From the IMG/VR virus record IMGVR_UViG_3300046462_000093, positions 1 through 58,313 of that record: DNA of 58,313 nucleotides; one strand, written 5' to 3'. The notes under the pieces are model-generated. The model was not told where the DNA came from. It saw nothing but the letters and a program-made list of their open reading frames with translations, and did no database searches. Below, in pieces: positions 7,893 through 18,300 of this stretch (its first letter is position 1; the number at the start of each line of letters is the position of its first letter). The position numbers and the translations under genes are program-made. The DNA comes from a virus.

Positions 7893-8639
7893 ATGCGTAA
7901 AACAATCGCTCTTTATTTTGTGCTTTGCGCGCTGCTTTATGCGGCTGCGCAATGTTTTGCGCAAGTTCCGAGTAGTCATGCTGGTCTTGGAACGCCTGCT
8001 GTTAGTGGCGGATCGTCAGTTACTGTTGATGCTTGTGCAACATCCGCACATAGTGCCGCCGGTCAGGTTACATATGCTTTTACCGGACAAACTGTAGGGG
8101 CAGGTCTTACAAACGGCGCTCTAGTATTTACCATAGCATTTACCACCGTCGTCACGGCTTCGACGGCTGTTTGGGACTTGGCTGGCGCTAATCAGTCAAT
8201 GACGAAGATTTCTAACGCCACAACTGGTTCTGGGCACGTAGAGTTATGGGGGTTGGTAAATCCAACTGCGGGCAACAAAACAGCAACTTTTGCTTGGACA
8301 AATGTATCACAGATTACGGTTGGAGGCTGTTCTTGGTCAAACGTAAACCCAGCTGGAGGCGGCACAAGTTTTCCAGCAGCAACGCCGGCAACCGGCACAA
8401 GCACGGCTCCTGCTATCACTATTACAAGCGCCACTAATCATGCTGTTATGGCGGTTCATACCGGGCCAGATGGTAGCTACAACATAACCGCTGTTGATCA
8501 CACTCAAGTCTATCTTGACAATGTAACCTCCATTGGGACGGGCGCAAACCGCGCCGCTGGGGCCGCGACAGTTACGTTAGGAGCAACCTTTGACGCATCT
8601 GTAGCGTGGACATCAATCGGTACGGACATATCGAATTGA
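7893..8639 (+). CDS. exported beta-sandwich-like protein
   Basis: 248 residues with signal peptide (cleavage after CFA, residue 23). The mature part is Thr/Ala/Gly-rich with strands such as VTYAFTGQTVG, ALVFTIAFTTVV and HVELWGLVNPTAGNKTATFAWTN, an immunoglobulin-like or carbohydrate-binding style of fold. Base composition is more GC-rich than in the preceding genes, suggesting a separate origin together with the next gene. Function unknown; probably a surface or fibre component. Confidence 0.65.
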   Translation: MRKTIALYFVLCALLYAAAQCFAQVPSSHAGLGTPAVSGGSSVTVDACATSAHSAAGQVTYAFTGQTVGAGLTNGALVFTIAFTTVVTASTAVWDLAGANQSMTKISNATTGSGHVELWGLVNPTAGNKTATFAWTNVSQITVGGCSWSNVNPAGGGTSFPAATPATGTSTAPAITITSATNHAVMAVHTGPDGSYNITAVDHTQVYLDNVTSIGTGANRAAGAATVTLGATFDASVAWTSIGTDISN

Positions 8640-8642
8640 GCC

Positions 8643-10484
8643 ATGCGGAAAAGTTTAGCCGTCATTTTGCTTTCGATATGCGGTTTCTCATTATCGACAT
8701 GCATTATAGGGGTGTTTGTTGATGCCGCTTTAGGTGCTTTTAGCATCTTCCAAGCCGCGTCCAACATAGGCGGTGGCTGGACGAACCTTCAACCAATCAC
8801 GGGATCAGGTACGTGCAACACGGCTGGAACCGGAACCTACACCGGCTCTTGCCTTTACTATGTCTCGCACAGCACCGGCAACGATAGTAACAACTGCGCT
8901 TCAACTCCACCAATCAACAACAGCTTTGCGACACCATGCCTAACGCTGGCGCACGTACAAGGAATGATGCGGGCTAATAAGCCGGATTGGACACTTGGGT
9001 TGACCGGCGATACATGGACGGGCGAAGGATTTAATAATCCTCAAACGGGTGTGTCTGCTGCTGCACCACAAGTTTATACATCATATGGTTCTAGCACCGC
9101 TCGACCGATTATCATTTCCAATAGTAGCGTTAAAGAAGCATGGCAAAGTAACGGTGGGACGACAGACTTTAATGCAATCGTGGGGTGGGAGTTATATTCA
9201 GCTACACGGGACCCAAATAACGGCGCGTTTAGCGGAACTGACGCCGCCGACGCTGGATTTATCGGTATTGATATGGAGAGTGGATTTACTTGGTTTCTGG
9301 TAGAAGATTGTTTCATACATTTTTACGCAATCGAAAATGTTCTGATCCAGCCTCTTGTGAATAAAGGTACTGGAGCTTTGCAGTTTCGTCGGAACGTGGT
9401 TGCAGACTCATATAGCGAGGGGAGTCATTCACAGGGCATATTCGTAAGTTTTACTGCCTCCGGTTTGATCGAAGAAAATGTTTTCGATCACAATGGCTGG
9501 AATGAAACAATCGGCGGCTCTGCTGGTGCTACAGTATTCAATCACAATATTTATAATGCTTGCAATAACGGTCCAATGACGATTGTCGGAAATACATCTG
9601 GTTACGCCTCCGCGAACGGGATGCAGGGACGCCCAGGAGGCAGCGGCAGCAACAACCTGACTTTTGACAACGCTGTTTCGGCACTGCCTGCGAATTGCTC
9701 GGGAAATACTTATAGCAGCCCGCCAACAACAACATGGCAGTACAACGTATTTCTGGAAGGAGCAAACCGGGCGTCTGTCGCGGATAGCTGGGGACCGTCT
9801 ATAAACGTCAACGGAACGATGGTTTACGACCATAACATATCGGCGCACTCGTTGAGCGGGACCGCCCTCACTGGGCTTCTAGTCAACAATTGGGGCACTG
9901 ACATTTCCGCAGCGTCGCCTGCTGTAGCGACATTACAGAACTTCACCAATACCGATCCTTCCGCATTTCAAGACAATGAGCCGATTAGTTTTAATACAAT
10001 TGGAACGGCAGTGCTGCCAACTGGTTTGACGGTCGGAACAACATATTATGTCAAGAATTGGAACTCAACCACTTGGACGTTCAATATTTCTGCCACTCCC
10101 GGAGGATCATCTATCAACACAACGGGAAGTTCCTGTTCATCCTCCGGGCCAAATGATTGCGGTGTGCAGGCCATTACGGACAGGCTAACCGTTTCCAACA
10201 GCATTGTTTGTGACTGGAATGGTGGCTATAGCGATCTTGCCATCGGAACGACTAGCACCGGCAATACGTTCCAAGCCGCCAACTGTACATCAATCGGGCC
10301 AAACCCAACACGGACGCTCGGGCAGTATTACGCCAGCATCGGCAACCCCGGTGGCAAGCCTTCGACCACACGCGGGTTCATGGATGCGTCAAAGCTGCAA
10401 AGCAAAGCGAACTGGGTGCCGGCATTGATGGCAAAGGCGACTAACTGCTACTTTCAAGCTGGGCTAGGTATGACGTGCCCTTGA
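8643..10484 (+). CDS. exported right-handed beta-helix protein, possible tailspike or polysaccharide-active enzyme
   Basis: 613 residues. N-terminal hydrophobic signal or anchor (about residues 1-28, cleavage site unclear). LYYVSHSTGNDSNNC (about 72-87) followed by TPCLTLAHVQ is the typical entry to pectate-lyase-like beta-helix proteins. Residues 150-430 have regular rung spacing (NVLIQPLVN, FRRNVVADS, IEENVFDHNGW, FNHNIYNACNNG). A small PTGLTVGTTYYVKNWN module, frequent in phage fibres, sits near 450. The family includes capsule- and LPS-degrading spikes, but no catalytic residues can be named. More GC-rich than its surroundings. Confidence 0.65.
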   Translation: MRKSLAVILLSICGFSLSTCIIGVFVDAALGAFSIFQAASNIGGGWTNLQPITGSGTCNTAGTGTYTGSCLYYVSHSTGNDSNNCASTPPINNSFATPCLTLAHVQGMMRANKPDWTLGLTGDTWTGEGFNNPQTGVSAAAPQVYTSYGSSTARPIIISNSSVKEAWQSNGGTTDFNAIVGWELYSATRDPNNGAFSGTDAADAGFIGIDMESGFTWFLVEDCFIHFYAIENVLIQPLVNKGTGALQFRRNVVADSYSEGSHSQGIFVSFTASGLIEENVFDHNGWNETIGGSAGATVFNHNIYNACNNGPMTIVGNTSGYASANGMQGRPGGSGSNNLTFDNAVSALPANCSGNTYSSPPTTTWQYNVFLEGANRASVADSWGPSINVNGTMVYDHNISAHSLSGTALTGLLVNNWGTDISAASPAVATLQNFTNTDPSAFQDNEPISFNTIGTAVLPTGLTVGTTYYVKNWNSTTWTFNISATPGGSSINTTGSSCSSSGPNDCGVQAITDRLTVSNSIVCDWNGGYSDLAIGTTSTGNTFQAANCTSIGPNPTRTLGQYYASIGNPGGKPSTTRGFMDASKLQSKANWVPALMAKATNCYFQAGLGMTCP

Positions 10485-10516
10485 ATTAGGTAAGCTAATT
10501 TTGTGGCTTCAATTAA

Positions 10517-12982
10517 ATGGCTGAAATTGAGTATCCAGAAGAATTATTATTTTTGATTGAACAACCTGCCCGTTACAAGATATTGTACGGCGGTCGGGGA
10601 GGGATGAAATGCCTTGCGTTAGGTACTAAAGTAATAATGTTTGATGGCTCTTTAAAGCAAGTCGAAGATGTAAAGCACGGCGATTTATTAATGGGACCGG
10701 ATAGTTTACCGCGTAAAGCGTCTAATACTACTTGCGGTAAAGATATAATGTATCGAATTACTCAAACTTCTGGTATTTCATATGTTTGTAACAGTGCTCA
10801 CATTCTCTCATTAAAAAAGTCTGAAAGTGCTATTAATGATGTTGGAGAAATTTCAAAAGCTGGTAATGCAAGGCGTCCTAATGGACGATACGGTGCTTAT
10901 CCGAAGATTACTAACATCAATGTTGTTGAAGCTAGTAAGCAAACTGTCAGATGGAAAAGCCATTTTAGAGGTTATAAAGCAGGGTTAATTAAATTTGAAG
11001 AAAAAGAGATTTTGATTAATCCTTGGTATTTAGGATATTGGCTTGGCGATGGAAAATCTAGCGATACGATTGTATATAGTGCGGAGGAAGAAGTTTTAAG
11101 TTTTTGTAAAGCATACGCTCTTTATAATTTAGGAATGAAGATTGTTATTTATCCGCAAAAATCTAATTGTATAGGGATAGCGATTAGGAAAAACGAAGGC
11201 TTTCACGGCAGAATTAACAATTTGTGGCAGTTTTTTAAAAAATACGATTTGTTTGATAATAAGCATATTCCGTTTGAGTATTTGACTAATTCAGAAGAAA
11301 TCAGATTAGACGTTCTAGCTGGTTTAATAGATAGTGATGGAACAATACACAGTAATGGATATGATATTTATCAAACAAGTGAAAGATTAGCTAGAGATAT
11401 TAAATATCTTGCTGATACATTAGGATTTAGAACTAATATTTCACACAATAAAACAGTTTGTGGGAATAATGGAGTTGAAGGGAAAGCCTATAGGGTGTCT
11501 ATTAATGGGGATACTTGGCGTATTCCGTGTAAGGTAAAGAGAAAGATAATTAAGCAGGATCAAGTTAGAAAGAATAAAGACTTTTTGCTTTCACAAATTG
11601 ATATTACTTGTATTGGCGAAGGTGAATATGCAGGCTTTTCATTAGATGGTGATGGATTATTTTTGTTAGAAGATGGGACAGTAACACACAACACTGAAAC
11701 AACTGCTATTGCATTAATTATTCTTGCTTCACAAAAAAAATTACGCATTGCTTGTTTTCGTGAAATTCAAAAGTCGATCAATGAAAGTGTTTACGAAACA
11801 ATCAAAAATCGCATTATCGAAATGGGTTGGGAAGCTGAATTTGATATCTTATCTACAACAATAATTTCAAAGCGAACGGGGGCAGAGTTTATATTTTTTG
11901 GATTGCGCTATAACATCAATTCGATCAAATCAATTGCACGTATAGATATAGCATGGGTAGAGGAAGCAACGAACGTAAGCAAAGTATCTTGGGACAAGTT
12001 GACGCCTACCATTCGCGGACGCGGTAAAAATATTTACTTAAGCAACATCGATGAAAATCAAGGTGGACCGTTCGGCAAAGGAACCGAAATTTGGATTACG
12101 TTCAATCCTGAATTGGATACGGATGAAACCTATAAACGCTTCATATTGAAGCGCGATCAATATGCACCTGATTATGTGACAAACGACAAAGGAGAAAAAG
12201 TCAGGTATGCTTTCGTCAAGATGCTCAGTTACAAGGATAATCCTTGGCTACCGGATGATTTGAAACTTGAAAGCGAGCTTCTTAAGGCGACTGACGAAGA
12301 TGAATGGATGCACGTTTGGGGCGGTCAAACCAAGCAAACCTTGACCGGAGCGATTTACGCCAAGGAAATCAAAAAGGTTTTGCTTGACGGACGGCGCGGA
12401 AAAGTTCCTTATGATAGCTCACGTCCTGTTCATACATTTTGGGATTTGGGGCATGATGATTATACTTCGATTTGGTTCGTTCAACAAGTAGGTGTTGAAT
12501 ACAATATTATTAATTTCTTTCAAGATAGATTGCAGAAACTACCTTACTACATAGAACAATTGCAAGATTTGAAATACAATTACGGTTTTCATTATCTGCC
12601 ACATGATGGTGACAACGAAACATTAGCAAGCCGTAGTCCAGCTAAGATTATTCGTGATGCTTATCCGGGCAAGGTTAAGATTGTTCCGCGCGTGACGAAG
12701 AAAGTTGTGGGCATTCGAGCGGCACGCGTTGTATTTGATCTTTGTAATTTTGATGAAGAAAATACTGCTGACGGTTGGCAATGTTTGTGCAGATATTGCT
12801 ATGATGTTGATGAAGATGGAAGGTTTAGCCAAAATCCGCGACATGATGATAATTCGCATGGAGCGGATGCATTTCAAACATTTGCATTGTCTTTAAAGCC
12901 AGAACAAAAACCATTACCACCAAAGACTGTTGGAAGTGGCAAAGTATTGCGAATACATAACGGCGCGGGTTGGATGCGCTAA
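10517..12982 (+). CDS. terL: terminase large subunit precursor with intein
   Basis: 821 codons. The spliced protein would be 460 residues. The N-extein YKILYGGRGGMK and C-extein TETTAIALIIL together rebuild a terminase P-loop (GGRGGMKT). Downstream lie the Walker B-like IDIAWVEEA and the RNase H-like nuclease part: TFWDLGHDD (first acidic residue), QVGVEYNIINFFQ, YHYLPHDGDN-like (HYLPHDGDN) and the final DDNSHGADAF. It powers DNA packaging and cuts the concatemer. The 361-residue insertion is described separately. The portal follows 17 nt downstream, as in most tailed phages. Confidence 0.93.
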   Translation: MAEIEYPEELLFLIEQPARYKILYGGRGGMKCLALGTKVIMFDGSLKQVEDVKHGDLLMGPDSLPRKASNTTCGKDIMYRITQTSGISYVCNSAHILSLKKSESAINDVGEISKAGNARRPNGRYGAYPKITNINVVEASKQTVRWKSHFRGYKAGLIKFEEKEILINPWYLGYWLGDGKSSDTIVYSAEEEVLSFCKAYALYNLGMKIVIYPQKSNCIGIAIRKNEGFHGRINNLWQFFKKYDLFDNKHIPFEYLTNSEEIRLDVLAGLIDSDGTIHSNGYDIYQTSERLARDIKYLADTLGFRTNISHNKTVCGNNGVEGKAYRVSINGDTWRIPCKVKRKIIKQDQVRKNKDFLLSQIDITCIGEGEYAGFSLDGDGLFLLEDGTVTHNTETTAIALIILASQKKLRIACFREIQKSINESVYETIKNRIIEMGWEAEFDILSTTIISKRTGAEFIFFGLRYNINSIKSIARIDIAWVEEATNVSKVSWDKLTPTIRGRGKNIYLSNIDENQGGPFGKGTEIWITFNPELDTDETYKRFILKRDQYAPDYVTNDKGEKVRYAFVKMLSYKDNPWLPDDLKLESELLKATDEDEWMHVWGGQTKQTLTGAIYAKEIKKVLLDGRRGKVPYDSSRPVHTFWDLGHDDYTSIWFVQQVGVEYNIINFFQDRLQKLPYYIEQLQDLKYNYGFHYLPHDGDNETLASRSPAKIIRDAYPGKVKIVPRVTKKVVGIRAARVVFDLCNFDEENTADGWQCLCRYCYDVDEDGRFSQNPRHDDNSHGADAFQTFALSLKPEQKPLPPKTVGSGKVLRIHNGAGWMR
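10610..11692 (+). mobile_element. intein with LAGLIDADG homing endonuclease in the terminase P-loop
   Basis: 361 codons in frame. It begins with Cys32 of the precursor (block A CLALGTKV-x-MFDG, then VEDVKHGD), with a block B-like SYVCNSAHILSL. The central endonuclease has two dodecapeptide-like motifs (YLGYWLGDGKSS and DVLAGLIDSDGT). It ends with block F (YAGFSLDGDG-x-FLLEDGTV) and block G THN, followed by Thr as the +1 nucleophile. All residues needed for splicing (Cys1, block B His, penultimate His, Asn, Thr+1) are present, so it should be active. Confidence 0.93.
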
Positions 12983-12999
12983 TTTTGGATAATTAAATT

Positions 13000-15351
13000 A
13001 TGGCTTGGGGTAGTTCTTGGGACGATGAATTGCAAGTACTTCCCGATCAAGGTGAGGAAGAAAAGCATATTATTGAAGTTCTAAAGAAACGTTATACAAA
13101 ATGCATTGATTGGGAAGCTGAAGCACGTAATAGGTTTGATTATGATTACAAGTTTGCGAATGGAGATACCCACAACAAGTATCAATGGGATAGCGATCTA
13201 GTTAATCAACGTGAGCTTGAAGATAGACCAGTTTTAACAGTTAACAAGACGCAGCAGCATAATCTTTTAGTTATCAATGATGCGAAGCAGAATAAGCCGG
13301 GTATTCGCATTCGTCCGGTTAGTGACGAAGCATCGTTTGAAGCGGCTGAAATCTATCAAGAATTAATCTATCATACCGAATACATTTCTAATGCTGAAAC
13401 CGTTTATGATAGTGCAACGACTTATCAAGTCGAAGCAGGTATCGGTTATTGGCGGGTAATTACTGATTGGCTCGATAATGGGTCATTCGATCAGGAAATT
13501 TATATTCGTCATATCAAAGACCCTCGTTGCGTCTATCTTGATCCTGATATCAATGAAATCGACGGTTCGGATGCTCGATTTGGCATTATTTTTGAAGATA
13601 TGCCGAAGGACTTATTCAAGGAACAGTATCCGAAGTTTGCTGCACTTTCCAATTCTAGCTCGATTGGTAATGATGGCTGGATAGGTAAGGATGAAATCAA
13701 GATAGCTGAATACTATTACAAAGAAGAAAATCAAGACAAGCTTATTACATGGCTTGATCAAAATGGACAGGTGCTAAGTCAGCTTAGTAAGTTGGACGCT
13801 AATCAAAAATTGATGTATCGTGAAATCAAGAAAGCCGGAAAGGACGTACAAGCTACTTATCAATTTCGCGAACGCAAAATCATTACCGAAGATATTACAT
13901 GGTGCAAGATTGCTGGTGATCGCATAATTGATCAAAAACCTTGGCCCGGCAAATATATTCCGATTGTTCGTTTAGTTGGAACCGAAACGGTTATTGATGG
14001 TGTGCTTGATCGAAAAGGTCATACGCGCGCACTTATCAACGCACAGCAGATTTACAACTACAATACCAGTGCAAATGTTGAATATGGAGCATTGCAGACT
14101 AAAGCACCATGGCTTGCACCATCACAAGCTATCTTAGGCTTTGAACAATACTACAAGACAGCAAATACAGACAATCATAGCTATTTGCCGTACAATCATA
14201 TTGATCAAGATGGCAATCCTATTCCGGCACCGCAGCGACCACAACCGCCGCAACCGGGTACTGCGTATGTTGAAGGCATCAAGATCGCTCAAAATGAAAT
14301 GATGATGGCGAGCGGTCAATGGCAAGCGCAGTTAGGAGAAAACGAAAATGCTAAATCAGGCGTGGCAATTAACGCTAGACAGCGTCAAGGGGACCGATCC
14401 ACTTATCACTTTATTGATAATTTGGCTATTGCTATTCGCTATACTGGCAAGGTCTTAATCGATCTTTATGCCAAGGTTTATGATACGAAGCGATTGAAGC
14501 AAATTCTGACGCGCGATGGACGTAAAGTTAATATTCAAATCGATCCGCAAGCGCCACAAGCGTATCAGAAAGGACCGACTTTAAATCTTGATCAAGATCG
14601 ATCCAAGCAAATCGAGCAAGTGGTATTCAATCCTAATGTGGGCATGTATGATTTGCGTGCCGATAGCGGTCCATCTTTTGCAACACGGCGCATGGAAGCA
14701 TTTAATGCATTAAGTCAATTGGCACAGTCGCAAAATTCAAATCTGATGCAGATTGCTGGCGACTTGTTCTTTAAGGTTGCGGACTTCCCTGAAGCTGATA
14801 TATTGGCTGATCGTTATCGTCGCACGATACCGCCTAATATTCTTGGTGATGAACCTAATCCGCAACAAGAACAGTTAATGCATCAGGCATCTGATAAGAT
14901 ACAACAGTTGACGGCAATGATCGGAGATTTGACTAAGAAGCTATCCGATAAGGATCGTGAATTGGATATTAAGGCTGGTGAATTGACATTGCGTGAAAAG
15001 GAAGCTTCTGTTGAACAGCAACGGCTCGATTATGATGCAGAGACAAAACGCTTAACTGCCTTGGGCAATTCCGGTCCTGGATTGTCGGTTGAACAGATAC
15101 AACCGCTTGTCAAGCAAATCGTTCGTGGTATGCTCAATGCTGGTGAGCCTGGGGCAGGCGAACTAGAGCACTTGCCGGGCCCGCACGAAGGCGGTACGCC
15201 TATCGAGCCACCTGAACCGGGGGAGGAAGGAAACGCTAATGGTGAGCCTTCGCAGCCTCGACAGCCGCCTATTCCTGGGGCGACCTTGGCCCCGGACGGA
15301 AAGCACTATCTGAAAATAGGTAATCAATATCATCGTGTAGAGCCGGCTTAA
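13000..15351 (+). CDS. portal protein, P22 gp1-like
   Basis: 783 residues, close to the size of P22-type portals. Recognisable features: YDYKFANGDTHNKYQW near the start, RPVLTVNKTQQHNLLVINDAKQNKP-like segment (about 76-100), GIRIRPVSDE, YQVEAGIGYWRV and IRHIKDPRCVYLDPD. A long helix (TKKLSDKDRELDIKAGEL) near 640-690 matches the barrel helix, and there is a Pro/Gly-rich C-terminal tail. Twelve copies form the portal ring through which DNA enters and leaves. It lies between terL and the polyvalent protein. Confidence 0.9.
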   Translation: MAWGSSWDDELQVLPDQGEEEKHIIEVLKKRYTKCIDWEAEARNRFDYDYKFANGDTHNKYQWDSDLVNQRELEDRPVLTVNKTQQHNLLVINDAKQNKPGIRIRPVSDEASFEAAEIYQELIYHTEYISNAETVYDSATTYQVEAGIGYWRVITDWLDNGSFDQEIYIRHIKDPRCVYLDPDINEIDGSDARFGIIFEDMPKDLFKEQYPKFAALSNSSSIGNDGWIGKDEIKIAEYYYKEENQDKLITWLDQNGQVLSQLSKLDANQKLMYREIKKAGKDVQATYQFRERKIITEDITWCKIAGDRIIDQKPWPGKYIPIVRLVGTETVIDGVLDRKGHTRALINAQQIYNYNTSANVEYGALQTKAPWLAPSQAILGFEQYYKTANTDNHSYLPYNHIDQDGNPIPAPQRPQPPQPGTAYVEGIKIAQNEMMMASGQWQAQLGENENAKSGVAINARQRQGDRSTYHFIDNLAIAIRYTGKVLIDLYAKVYDTKRLKQILTRDGRKVNIQIDPQAPQAYQKGPTLNLDQDRSKQIEQVVFNPNVGMYDLRADSGPSFATRRMEAFNALSQLAQSQNSNLMQIAGDLFFKVADFPEADILADRYRRTIPPNILGDEPNPQQEQLMHQASDKIQQLTAMIGDLTKKLSDKDRELDIKAGELTLREKEASVEQQRLDYDAETKRLTALGNSGPGLSVEQIQPLVKQIVRGMLNAGEPGAGELEHLPGPHEGGTPIEPPEPGEEGNANGEPSQPRQPPIPGATLAPDGKHYLKIGNQYHRVEPA

Positions 15352-18300
15352 ATGGCTAAGACGCTGCAATATACTGCTGATGGATTACCATATTATCAAG
15401 ATGATAATAATCCATTGCCTGTAGATCAAAGTTATGATCCTGCTACAGGTGTCAGTTATCCGACTTCAACTTCTCCATATACTTCTGGCTTGCCAGTCGA
15501 AAAGAATAGCCTTGTCGATATATTGACAGGTGCCGGTGGTGGCGAGCGTTATCAATTGTTTCCTGAAAAGATCGTGCGTTCGGCTTTGAGCTTGCCCACA
15601 GATGTAATGCAGGGTAAGGTGCAAACGCCTATTGTGCCGCCATCTGTACCGATCAGTAGTGATGTTGGCGGCGAGGATGAATTATTGCAGCGTGTTCAAG
15701 ATATGGCTGCAATGATGGGTGGTGGTGGAGTTGGTATGGCTGAAAAAGGTGCAGTTGGAAGTGCGGGAGGGAAGTTAGTACAGCCTGAAATTAAAGCACC
15801 GTTGCTTAATAAATTTGGTGAAGGATATGAATTTAATGTAGAGCCTAGTTCAATTAGTAAAAATGGATATGAAGCAACTGTAATACCAAAAGATAGAAGT
15901 GGATTTCAAAAATACAAACCTAGAAATAATAAAGATGACATTCATTATTATGATCCGAAAATTGCAGAACTGAAAACATTTGATAAGGGCGAACCTTATG
16001 AATTTCAAGTTCCACAATTAAAAACAAACAGCGGTCTTAGTAATTCAATCGAACCTTTATCTGATCCGAATACTATTTATCGAGGTATGTCGGCTGGCGA
16101 GTATAATAATTTTTTGCAAACTGGTAAAATTCAATCTAACGGTGAGTACAATTTAGAAGGTCAAAACGGTTTAACGTATTGGTCTAGTGATCCTAAATCG
16201 GCAGTTAGTTATAGTAATAGTTTTGCGCCAGCAAAATTTAAAGCTCGTCCCGATGCTCCTGCTTATGTAGTAGCTACTAGAAAGCCAAATGAAGTTGTTA
16301 ATGTAAATGGAGTTGATAGCCATGAAGTTGGAGTTAGCCGCCCTATTGATAAATCTGAAATCATTGGAATTTGGGAAGGGAAACCATATAGTATTGAACC
16401 GTTTAAAATATCTTTAAGACCGTCTAATAATGGTTACGCTGAAGGTAGTTCTGTTACAGGAAGTCCGCAGTTAGGATGGAGAAATATTCTTAAATCCGAC
16501 AACGAAGCCGCTGCACCAATAGCAGCATTAGAGAAAGCACCTACCTTTTATTCAGCCGTCGAAAATGCAGTTAACAATGCATCGATGAAGGCTGCACCAG
16601 CAAAGCAATGGCTATCAACTATATCGAACAGCAAAGGTGTCAAACCTGAAGAATTAGATTGGACTGGATTGAAGGATTATCTTGGCGAGAAGGATGGACC
16701 GATATCGAAGCAAGAGGTACAGGATTATTTGCAGGCTAATAAGGTGCAGTTGAAGGAAGTACAAAAAGCACCAGAACAATTAAACATTAAGCCTTCAGAT
16801 GAATACGAAGGGGAATTTGATGTAGTTGATAATAGAGGAAATGTTAGGTTTACTGGTGCTAATAGAGAAGATGCTGAAGGTTATGTAAATGAAGAAAAAG
16901 AATTAGGTGGTCGCAATCCTACCAAATATTCCAAATATCAACTTCCTGGTGCCGAACCGAATAGCTATAGGGAAATGTTGTTGACGTTGCCAAATAAAGT
17001 AGAATTAGCTAAAACTCAATTAAAAAATGCTATAGGCAATGGGATAGAATGGGGTAAAGGTAAACTATATTCTGATGAAATTATTAGAGGTTTAGCTAAT
17101 GAAGATTTGAGTGTTAGCGATCTACCGTCTAATTTACATAGTGTTGCTGCAAATTTTGTAGATACCTATAAGAATAGCAATAACTACAAATCCTCTCATT
17201 GGGACGAACCAAATATCCTTGCGCATGTTCGTGTCAATGAACGCAATGTTGTTGGTGAAAATGGACAGAACGATGCTAAACGTTCTTATCATGTAGAGGA
17301 AGCGCAATCTGACTGGCATCAGCAAGGTAGGGAAAAGGGATACAAACTATCGAAGGAACAGGAAGCAAAGCTAGAGCCTGAATTTAATCGTATTGATGAT
17401 AAGATTGTTAATTCAGGTGATGAAGAAGTAATGGGGCATCCTGATATTAATAAAGCCGTCAAGATGGCTGTTGATCGAAAGATAATCACACCTGAAGAAG
17501 CTAAGACATATTTGCGCTACTCGGATAGTCAGCGATTAGGTGCTGTTCCTGATGCACCATTCAAGCGTACTGATCAATGGACCGATCTAGTTGTTAAGCG
17601 CATTATTCGTGATGCTGCTGAAAAGGGATTAGATCGTATTAGCTGGACACCTGGGGAAGCACAGGCGGCTAGGTATGATTTGAGTAAGCAGATAGATGAA
17701 TTGCATTATAATCCTGATACTTGGAAATTGATTGCCCGTAATAATGGGCGTGATATGATAAATGAAAATAATGTTAGACCGGAACAATTAGCAGATTATA
17801 TTGGAAAGGAAGCTTCTGAAAAATTAATGTCGCGAGGTTCTAATTCAAATGGTTTGCGATCATTACGCGGACAGCAATTAAAAATCGGTGGCGAAGGTAT
17901 GCGCTACTATTACGATAAGATATTTGCTAAGGCTATGGAGAAATGGACGGGAGAGAAGGTAAAGGAAGGGAAAACTACAATACCTGATAAATTTGATAAA
18001 GAAGCTCCGTTTATTGTTCGCAATGCTTCTGGTGAAGTAGTTTATAATAATATATTTGATGAAAATTATGCTAGAAGATTAGCTAGTGAAATCGAAGGTG
18101 GCACTTATCATAATGCTAGTAAAAAACCAATTGGTACAAAACAATCTGTTTCCTACATCGATCTGCCTCAATCCGTTAAAGATACAGCCTTAAGAAAAGG
18201 CTTTCCGCTCTTTAGTTCTGGCTTCATGCTTAATCCGGTTGAAGGAAATCCGCTTATTAACAATAAGCAAGACGTTCCTTATGGTGCAGGAGCGAGCAAT

